In this document: in pieces, positions 7,294-11,073 of the stretch
How the letters are laid out: each line of letters opens with the position of its first letter
How positions within the stretch are numbered: the first letter of the stretch is position 1
Assembly (NCBI GenBank): GCA_009928265.1
Contig: RFPR01000063.1
Coordinates: 1-11,073 of the forward strand
DNA length: 11,073 bases
Reading direction: 5' to 3'
DNA from: Pseudomonadota bacterium
GTDB lineage: Bacteria > Verrucomicrobiota > Verrucomicrobiia > Chthoniobacterales > UBA6821
Translations under genes and position numbers: made by a program
The notes under the pieces: model-generated
Told to the model about the DNA's origin: nothing
The model's database searches: none
Seen by the model: the letters and a program-made list of their open reading frames with translations, nothing else

Positions 7294-7301
7294 TCTATCA
7301 T
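7282..7301. promoter_or_regulatory. Inverted repeat over the antitoxin start, possible operator
   Basis: ATGATA (7282-7287) and TATCAT (7296-7301) form a perfect inverted repeat with an 8-base spacer. It covers the -10 box and the start codon. Phd/YefM antitoxins commonly repress their own operon by binding such palindromes, so this is a reasonable operator candidate. Confidence 0.4.
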
Positions 7302-7554
7302 GAAAAGCGCAACGGTTGCTGATTTAAGAAATCAATTTAGACGGGTCTCGGCATGGATTGAGGAGGGGCAGACCGTGGAAATCATGCGACGTGGGAAACC
7401 TTTTGCGCGGCTTTCCGGGATCAGCATCGGCAATCTGACCAAGGACAAGCCCGACATGCTCGCTCAGCTCAGGGAAATCTGGGGCGACAAGATGTATTCC
7501 GAAACCCAGGTTCGGGCCATGAAGGAGGCTGAACTTGACGGGGAGGAAGGATGA
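7300..7554 (+). CDS. Phd/YefM-type antitoxin
   Basis: The 84-residue protein begins MKSATVADLRNQFRRVSAWI and continues GQTVEIMRRGKPFARLS, the N-terminal Phd/YefM DNA-binding fold. A charged C-terminal tail (IWGDKMYSETQVRAMKEAEL) would wrap and neutralise the toxin. The start at 7300 is preferred to the in-frame ATG 7282 because family members begin at MKxATVADLR and because 7282 lies inside the promoter/inverted repeat. The stop overlaps the toxin start (ATGA at 7551-7554). The protein is expected to repress its own promoter, with help from the toxin complex. Confidence 0.9.
   Translation: MKSATVADLRNQFRRVSAWIEEGQTVEIMRRGKPFARLSGISIGNLTKDKPDMLAQLREIWGDKMYSETQVRAMKEAELDGEEG
7543..7550 (+). 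promoter_or_regulatory. Ribosome binding site of the vapC-like gene
   Basis: GAGGAAGG lies directly before ATG 7551, with GGAGG at 7542-7546 spaced 4 bases from it. This is among the strongest Shine-Dalgarno sites in the window. It sits inside the antitoxin's last codons, so the toxin can be translated by re-initiation on the same mRNA. Confidence 0.65.
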
Positions 7555-8003
7555 CTTCCTACCCCGACACCTCCTTTCTCTGCGCGCTCTACAGACCGCA
7601 ATACAATTCGGTTCTCGCGGCGGAGTACTTTGCCAAGATGAAGGAGCCGCTTCATGTGGCTTCGCCTCTGATTTTCGAGTTTCGTCAGTCCCTTAGATTT
7701 CAAGCCTTCTTACACACCCGGGATCGCAGCAAAGGATTCACGCAGAGAGAGGCCTCCGCAGCCCTTGCAAAGCTTGATGAGAACCTTGCCGATGGATTTC
7801 TGAAGGCTGTGCCCGTTGATTGGCCGGATGTCGTCTCACTTGCCGATCGACTCTCAGCTCGGCACACCCCGAAAGAGGGAACCCGCGGGTTCGATATCAT
7901 TCATGTGGCGACGGCACTTCATCTTGGAGCCCGGAAATTTCTCACCTTTGATAGCGGACAGAAAAGAATGGCCTTGTCGGAAGGATTGAAGGTGCCCTTC
8001 TAG
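7551..8003 (+). CDS. PIN-domain ribonuclease toxin (VapC-like)
   Basis: This 150-residue protein has a full PIN domain. YPDTSFLCALY gives D6, FEFRQSL gives E43, RGFDIIHVATAL gives D115 and FLTFDSGQKRMA gives D134. These four acidic residues form the metal site that cuts RNA, often tRNA or rRNA in this family. No damage is seen, so it should be an active toxin held in check by the Phd-like protein encoded immediately upstream (4-base overlap). PIN toxins paired with Phd-type rather than VapB-type antitoxins are common. The RNA target cannot be told from sequence. Confidence 0.93.
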   Translation: MTSYPDTSFLCALYRPQYNSVLAAEYFAKMKEPLHVASPLIFEFRQSLRFQAFLHTRDRSKGFTQREASAALAKLDENLADGFLKAVPVDWPDVVSLADRLSARHTPKEGTRGFDIIHVATALHLGARKFLTFDSGQKRMALSEGLKVPF

Positions 8004-8228
8004 CACTGGGCTAATTGCAGGAGCCGGCATTCCTCCTGGTCACGAAGAGGCATTGGTGGGGGGTACCCTTTCCCTCATTTCGAGGCCAGACCTAAAAGTC
8101 TGACAGTCTTTTGTCTGCCGGTCGTCCCCGACCAGGCATCCTTTTCCGTAACTGCGGAATCGGACTACCTTCCGGTATGACTAAGCCGCTTCCCCAAGCA
8201 CTTTTTTCCTCCCCCCCTAACTTCTCCC
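8004..8228. other. Intergenic DNA after vapC: hairpin and repeat, no gene
   Basis: No credible protein or RNA gene was found. An inverted repeat CAGGAG/CTCCTG (8018-8023 and 8033-8038, 9-base loop) follows the vapC stop and could be a weak terminator, although no T run follows. A copy of the AGTCT repeat lies at 8090-8117. The rest is pyrimidine-rich (8191-8228). Intergenic DNA continues to 8422 through the remnant listed next. Confidence 0.5.
8090..8117 (+). repeat. AGTCT-type short repeat, copy a
   Basis: The stretch contains CCTAAAAGTCTGACAGTCTT, nearly the same as 9115-9134 (CCTAAAAGTCTAACAGTCTT) with one difference. It belongs to the same degenerate heptamer family as the copy just upstream of the GbsR-type gene (9358-9391). 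Confidence 0.65.
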
Positions 8229-8347
8229 CTCTCCTGGCACCGCTTCTTCGTTAAAGTCCTTCCCGTCTACAAGACACTCGCCGGCAAGTTTTGAGAAGAG
8301 CAGCAAAGTCCTCTTTATATAAAGACGATATAAATAAAGTAATGTTT
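8229..8347 (+). pseudogene. Remnant of a GbsR-type regulator tail plus ATPase promoter and start
   Basis: Positions 8229-8294 encode LSWHRFFVKVLPVYKTLAGKF and a TGA. They line up without gaps with the last 21 codons of the intact regulator gene (9826-9891, LSWHRFFARVLPVFKALAGKI), about 51 of 66 bases identical by hand count. A spacer of almost equal length follows (32 against 30 bases). Then comes the block CGATATAAATAAAGT plus ATGTTT at 8326-8347, which differs by one base from 9922-9943, the promoter and first two codons of the DUF4143 ATPase. Similarity stops on both sides: upstream at the regulator's codon 140, downstream after the ATPase's second codon, where the frame reads MFQAFIFHIRVL and then stops. 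This is therefore a junction fragment of a second regulator-ATPase locus whose bodies are lost. Confidence 0.85.
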
Positions 8348-8387
8348 CAGGCATTCATTTTTCATATCCGGGTTCTTTGATCCCATG

Positions 8388-8416
8388 TTGACAGATCTTA
8401 AAGCTAGACCTATTTT
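8388..8416 (+). promoter_or_regulatory. Putative leaderless promoter of the phd-relE pair
   Basis: TTGACA (8388-8393), a spacer of exactly 17 bases and TATTTT (8411-8416) are followed 6 bases later by ATG 8423. Transcription would start at the start codon. There is no ribosome binding site. The box spacing is ideal for a housekeeping sigma factor. Confidence 0.6.
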
Positions 8417-8422
8417 CTGACT

Positions 8423-8695
8423 ATGAAGCTAGTCAATGTTTCCCAAGCCAAAGCTCAGCTCAGCTCTTTAATCGAGGCAGCCGAATTGGGCGAGCAGGTT
8501 CTCATCATGCGTGGCTCGCGACCTGCAGTAACTCTTATGAGAGTCACTGAGGAGGACCTGAGCTTCCACCCCGAGGTGCCAGTTAATGCCTTGAACGATT
8601 TTGAGGCTGAGATTGAGCAGGAGAGGAGAGAGGCCAAACTGCTCCACCTTGGAGCCACCGAATCCAAAGCTGCCTCCGAATTGAAGACTTGGTAA
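8423..8695 (+). CDS. Phd/YefM-type antitoxin
   Basis: The 90-residue protein opens MKLVNVSQAKAQLSSLIEAA and continues LGEQVLIMRGSRPAVTLMRV, the classic Phd/YefM fold with the sheet strand that ends in a conserved P-x-x-x-L. A charged, helical C-terminus (about 50-80) would bind the toxin. It is followed by the RelE-like gene with 3 bases between stop and ATG. It shares only the general fold with the antitoxin at 7300, so it is not a recent duplicate. It is probably autoregulated through the promoter that ends at its start codon. Confidence 0.9.
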   Translation: MKLVNVSQAKAQLSSLIEAAELGEQVLIMRGSRPAVTLMRVTEEDLSFHPEVPVNALNDFEAEIEQERREAKLLHLGATESKAASELKTW

Positions 8696-8698
8696 AGA

Positions 8699-8977
8699 AT
8701 GCCCGGGCACAGACCAATCTTTGCGGTCACGAGATTCAGAAAGACCTGGCGGACACTATCCGCGAAACAGCGACTGCAGATTATCGAGATCATCATTGCC
8801 CTACCCGAACTCATGGGTAATCCCCATGCCCATTCCGGATATGGATTTCGCAGACTGCACGGCACCGCGTTTCACGAGGCTAGATTGGATCTCAGGTGGA
8901 GATTGCTTATGAGAATCACCGAAGAGGAAATAATTCTCTTTGATGTGATGAACCACGATCAGATCCGCAGACTCTGA
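8699..8977 (+). CDS. RelE/ParE-superfamily toxin
   Basis: This 92-residue basic protein has the compact RelE/ParE layout. An N-terminal strand (IFAVTRFRKTW) comes first, followed by two helices (about 21-39). A C-terminal sheet then carries GYGFRRLHG (48-55), EARLDLRWRLLMRI (60-73) and IILFDVMNHDQIRRL (78-92). The arginines in RRL, ARLDLRWR and the final HDQIRR fit the RNA-binding face of RelE-type enzymes, which cut mRNA on the ribosome; ParE-like gyrase poisons share this fold, so the target is not certain. It is encoded right after its Phd-like antitoxin. No truncation is seen. Confidence 0.82.
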   Translation: MPGHRPIFAVTRFRKTWRTLSAKQRLQIIEIIIALPELMGNPHAHSGYGFRRLHGTAFHEARLDLRWRLLMRITEEEIILFDVMNHDQIRRL

Positions 8978-8989
8978 TCCTCTGTTTGA

Positions 8990-9016
8990 CGCCACTTCCA
9001 CCCGGAAGCGCTGGCG
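8990..9016 (+). terminator. Possible hairpin terminator after the RelE-like gene
   Basis: CGCCA-CTTCC (8990-8999) pairs with GGAAG-TGGCG (9004-9008 and 9012-9016) across an ACCC loop, with a 3-base CGC bulge on the right arm. It begins 13 bases after the toxin stop. The following CCCTTTC is only weakly T-rich, so an intrinsic terminator is possible but not certain. Confidence 0.4.
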
Positions 9017-9113
9017 CCCTTTCACTGAGGGCTTGGTTCACATTAATACTTTTTCACCTTCATACCTTTTACTTTTCTACATTTCCCCCCGCCGTCCCCA
9101 TCTCCCATGCCCT

Positions 9114-9150
9114 ACCTAAAAGTCTAACAGTCTTCAGCCTAAAAGCCTTC
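9114..9150 (+). repeat. AGTCT-type short repeat, copy b
   Basis: CCTAAAAGTCTAACAGTCTT is followed by CAGCCTAAAAGCC. The core differs at one base from copy a (8091-8110), and the unit AGTCTAAC-AGTCTTC is shared with copy c upstream of the regulator gene. Confidence 0.7.
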
Positions 9151-9180
9151 CTTCTCTTTCCTGTTCATTTCCAGTTGAAC

Positions 9181-9226
9181 AAAAGCAGAGTTCGATTATT
9201 TTTGAACAATTCGGCCGACTGCTTTT
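9181..9226. other. Inverted repeat with AAAAGCAG/CTGCTTTT arms
   Basis: Perfect 8-base arms AAAAGCAG (9181-9188) and CTGCTTTT (9219-9226) enclose a nested GTTC/GAAC pair (9190-9193, 9204-9207) around a T-rich loop. The right arm ends in four T, so it could act as a terminator or form part of a structured RNA. Confidence 0.45.
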
Positions 9227-9260
9227 CGTGAGCAAACAGCCCCATCATCCAGAAACCCCT

Positions 9261-9337
9261 CTGGTAAAACCACTTACGGTTGCCAAGGGCGGCAGCATTG
9301 ACTCGTTCGCGCCCGCTTGGTTCCCACTTTTTACCAG
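9261..9337. other. Nested inverted repeat, possible structured RNA element
   Basis: Outer arms CTGGTAAAA (9261-9269) and TTTTACCAG (9329-9337) pair perfectly over 9 bases. Inside, CCAAG-GGCG (9283-9291) can pair with CGCC-CG-CTTGG (9310-9320) with a 2-base bulge, leaving an 18-base loop. The element ends 71 bases before the regulator start. It could be a leader structure, a small RNA or a miniature inverted-repeat insertion; none matches a class I recognise. Confidence 0.45.
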
Positions 9338-9357
9338 TTCGTGTTGCGGTTTTCCCC

Positions 9358-9391
9358 CTAACAGTCTTCAGCCTTCAGTCTAACAGTCTTC
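9358..9391 (+). repeat. AGTCT-type heptamer repeat, copy c
   Basis: Three heptamers and one octamer follow each other: AGTCTTC (9363-9369), AGCCTTC (9370-9376), AGTCTAAC (9377-9384) and AGTCTTC (9385-9391), preceded by CTAAC. The run ends 17 bases before the ATG of the GbsR-type gene, so it overlaps the region where its promoter or leader should lie. Confidence 0.7.
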
Positions 9392-9408
9392 TCTTCCGCT
9401 TGCCCTCC

Positions 9409-9891
9409 ATGCCTTCCAAGCCCCTCACCCCCTTCCAGCGGGAATCCATCGACCTCTTCGTCGGGGCCTTTGCCGTCCTCTCCCTGCCGCGCTCACTGGG
9501 TGAGATCTACGGCCTGCTCTATAGCAGCGAGGAGCCTTTGGCATTCGATGATTTTGTCACCCGCCTCGACCTGAGCAAAGGCTCCGTGAGCGAAGGACTA
9601 CGACTGCTCCGCTCCCTCGGCGCCGTCAACCTCCTACCGGTGGAGGGTTCCCGGAAGGATCACTTCATCGCCGAGACCAGTCTTCGCAAACTTGCCGGCG
9701 GCTACCTTCGCGACCGCATCGAGCCCTACCTGAGGGGAGGGGAATCACGGATCGAATCCCTCCGCAAGGTGAGCGCCACCGATCCTGAGCTGAACGACTT
9801 CCAGCAAAAGAGGATCAACCAGCTCCTCTCCTGGCACCGTTTCTTCGCAAGAGTCCTCCCCGTCTTCAAGGCCCTGGCAGGTAAAATCTAA
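9409..9891 (+). CDS. GbsR/MarR-type transcriptional regulator
   Basis: The 160-residue protein opens with a helical segment LTPFQRESIDLFVGAFAVL (6-24) and LGEIYGLLYSS (30-40). A winged helix-turn-helix follows: LAFDDFVTRLDLSKGSVSEGLRLLRSLGAV (44-73) with a wing through GSRKDHFIAE (80-89). The C-terminal helices would make the dimer. This layout and the SKGSVSExLRxL recognition helix are typical of the GbsR branch of the MarR family. ATG 9409 is chosen over 9280 because family similarity begins there and the extra 43 residues run through repeat DNA. It lies 46 bases upstream of the DUF4143 ATPase. The same two-gene order survives as a fragment at 8229-8347, so the regulator probably belongs functionally to the ATPase. 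Its ligand is unknown. Confidence 0.88.
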   Translation: MPSKPLTPFQRESIDLFVGAFAVLSLPRSLGEIYGLLYSSEEPLAFDDFVTRLDLSKGSVSEGLRLLRSLGAVNLLPVEGSRKDHFIAETSLRKLAGGYLRDRIEPYLRGGESRIESLRKVSATDPELNDFQQKRINQLLSWHRFFARVLPVFKALAGKI

Positions 9892-9902
9892 AGAGATTCC
9901 AA

Positions 9903-9930
9903 TTGATGGTTTACTTTAGGGCGATATAAA
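9903..9930 (+). promoter_or_regulatory. Putative promoter of the DUF4143 ATPase
   Basis: TTGATG (9903-9908) and TATAAA (9925-9930) are 16 bases apart, and 7 bases separate the -10 box from ATG 9938, which suggests a nearly leaderless mRNA. The -10 box lies in the 22-base block that is conserved with one difference in the remnant at 8326-8347; its preservation there points to a functional element. Confidence 0.5.
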
Positions 9931-9937
9931 TAAAGTG

Positions 9938-11073
9938 ATGTTTAACCGATTTGTGGGTCAGAGTTTTGAAAAGGACTTTGCCAAGCCCTTTGTCCACATC
10001 CTCTTTGGCGCTCGGCAGACCGGTAAGTCTTCACTGGTCCGAAGTCTGATACCCGATCCATCCCTCTCCTATGATTTCTCCGACCCTTCAGAGAGGACGA
10101 GAGTACTGGCGGATCCCGGCGCATTCATCAGGGAGTGCGAGGCACTGCCCAAACATGATGCCGCTCACTTTGTGGTTGTTGATGAGGCCCAGAATGTCCC
10201 GGCGGTGTTTGATGCCGTGCAATTTCTCCACGACCGGGACAAGACTCGGTGGCGATTTATCCTGCTTGGCAGTTCCGCTAGAAAACTTCGTCAGACTGGG
10301 GCAAATCTCCTTCCCGGACGAGCCCTGCTTCATCGCTTAATGCCATTGGTGATGGCAGAGAGACCACCTCTTCCATCCGGAGAGACCCTTACCTCACTGC
10401 GACTTGAACCACCCTCAGAACCACGATTTCCTCCTACCGGACTGATCGAGCGCCTTTCCTATGGAGAGTTGCCGGGCATTGCCACCATGGCCGAGGAGGA
10501 TCGCTCCGGGATCCTCCGGTCCTATGCGACCATTTACCTCGAGGAGGAGATCCGTCGCGAGGGATTGGTCAGGGACTGGGGTGCCTTTGTGAACTTTCTG
10601 AGACTCGCCGCGGCCGAGTCGGGTGGAGAGTTAAATTTTGCCGCACTCTCCCGTCAGGTAGGACTCAGTCTCCCCACGGTCAAGTCACACTACCAACTTC
10701 TCGAGGATATGTTTCTCGGGGTTCGCATCCCGGGATGGGCGGGAAGTGCCCGGAAAAATTTAGTATCCAATCCCAAGTTCCTCATATTCGACACGGGCGT
10801 GAGACACGCTGCCGCAGGGTTAAAGCCCTGCCCTGACACAGTCCTCGCAGACCCGGGCCGCATCTTTGAGCAATGGGTGGGGATCGAACTTTGGAAGCGG
10901 CTACAGTACATTGGGGGAAAATTGCACCATGTTCGTAGCAAGGATGGCAGGGAGATCGACTATCTGGTCGAGAGGGAAGGGGAGTTGATTCCCATAGAGG
11001 TAAAGTGGACCGATCGTCCCACCCCCGGAGACGCCAGGCATTTGGTCGATTTCATGAAAAACCAACCTAATGC
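9938..11073 (+). CDS. AAA ATPase of the AAA_14/DUF4143 type, C-terminus beyond the window
   Basis: The frame is open from ATG 9938 to the window edge (378 codons seen). Residues 24-31 are the Walker A loop GARQTGKS, 79-86 the Walker B strand VVVDEAQN, and 109-117 the sensor-like LLGSSARKL. The AAA_14 domain (about 1-140) is followed by the DUF4143 region: LSYGELPGI (173-181), YATIYLEEEIRREGLVRD (196-213), a winged-helix-like part (FAALSRQVGLSLPTVKSHYQLLEDMFL, 234-260) and the PD-(D/E)xK-like motif EIDYLV...IPIEVK with D341, E354 and K356. This family is widespread and multicopy, but its cellular role is poorly known. No defects are visible. The opening MFNRFVGQSFEKDF differs slightly from the common start with a longer arginine-rich leader. 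Confidence 0.92.
   Translation, partial: MFNRFVGQSFEKDFAKPFVHILFGARQTGKSSLVRSLIPDPSLSYDFSDPSERTRVLADPGAFIRECEALPKHDAAHFVVVDEAQNVPAVFDAVQFLHDRDKTRWRFILLGSSARKLRQTGANLLPGRALLHRLMPLVMAERPPLPSGETLTSLRLEPPSEPRFPPTGLIERLSYGELPGIATMAEEDRSGILRSYATIYLEEEIRREGLVRDWGAFVNFLRLAAAESGGELNFAALSRQVGLSLPTVKSHYQLLEDMFLGVRIPGWAGSARKNLVSNPKFLIFDTGVRHAAAGLKPCPDTVLADPGRIFEQWVGIELWKRLQYIGGKLHHVRSKDGREIDYLVEREGELIPIEVKWTDRPTPGDARHLVDFMKNQPN

Larger units (their letters stand above)
8978..9408. other. Long intergenic region upstream of the GbsR-type gene
   Basis: No credible gene lies in these 431 bases; a short open frame at 8986-9231 has no recognisable protein character. The stretch holds a hairpin after the RelE-like gene (8990-9016), two copies of the AGTCT repeat (9114-9150 and 9358-9391) and two sizeable inverted repeats (9181-9226 and 9261-9337). 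The density of structure suggests a regulatory or small-RNA region or decayed mobile DNA. Confidence 0.6.

Noticed and set aside
8986..9231. 81-codon plus-strand open frame after the RelE-like gene
   Set aside because: It runs through a hairpin and a heptamer repeat, is low in complexity and has no recognisable motif or ribosome binding site.
8090..9391. CRISPR-like array from the recurring AGTCT motifs
   Set aside because: Units are short, degenerate and directly adjacent or widely scattered, with no regular unique spacers and no cas genes.
9280..9408. N-terminal extension of the GbsR-type gene
   Set aside because: The extra codons cross the inverted repeat and the AGTCT repeat; family similarity begins at ATG 9409.

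Overview
The window looks like a bacterial chromosome of moderately high GC, most likely from a Verrucomicrobiota-type lineage or metagenome-assembled genome. This assignment is an inference from three things: few clear Shine-Dalgarno sites, the style of the toxin-antitoxin (TA) proteins, and the mix of gene families. No rRNA, tRNA, CRISPR array or transposase was found.

Region 1 (1-4017, all minus strand) is a compact set of genes read right to left: tatA, a secreted endonuclease/exonuclease/phosphatase-fold hydrolase, a secreted thioredoxin-fold protein with no active-site cysteines, a circularly permuted ATP-grasp protein, and the first 42 codons of its usual partner, an alpha-E (DUF403) protein. 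The hydrolase and redoxin genes share an ATGA overlap and tatA ends 9 bases before the hydrolase, so these three are probably one operon. The ATP-grasp gene is frameshifted by a perfect 5-bp tandem duplication (778-787).

Region 2 (4018-6568) is a short divergent intergenic region with GAATCCT heptamers, followed on the plus strand by a large O-antigen-ligase-like (Wzy_C family) membrane protein with a C-terminal helical/TPR-like part.

Region 3 (6569-8977) is accessory and holds three TA modules in a row. They are a DUF433/DUF5615 pair (minus) whose toxin gene has an in-frame stop, a Phd/VapC (PIN) pair, and a Phd/RelE-type pair. Near-identical 26-bp direct repeats flank the first pair. Promoter-like boxes place transcription starts at or next to the ATG of each antitoxin, which suggests leaderless mRNAs.

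Region 4 (8978-11073) contains a GbsR/MarR-type regulator followed by a DUF4143-type AAA ATPase that runs off the window. A decayed fragment of the same junction (regulator tail, spacer, ATPase promoter and start) lies at 8229-8347, between two TA modules. The regulator-ATPase unit has therefore been duplicated and one copy mostly lost. Degenerate heptamer repeats (AGTCTTC/AGTCTAAC) recur in the intergenic DNA around both copies, and a strong inverted-repeat structure lies upstream of the intact copy.
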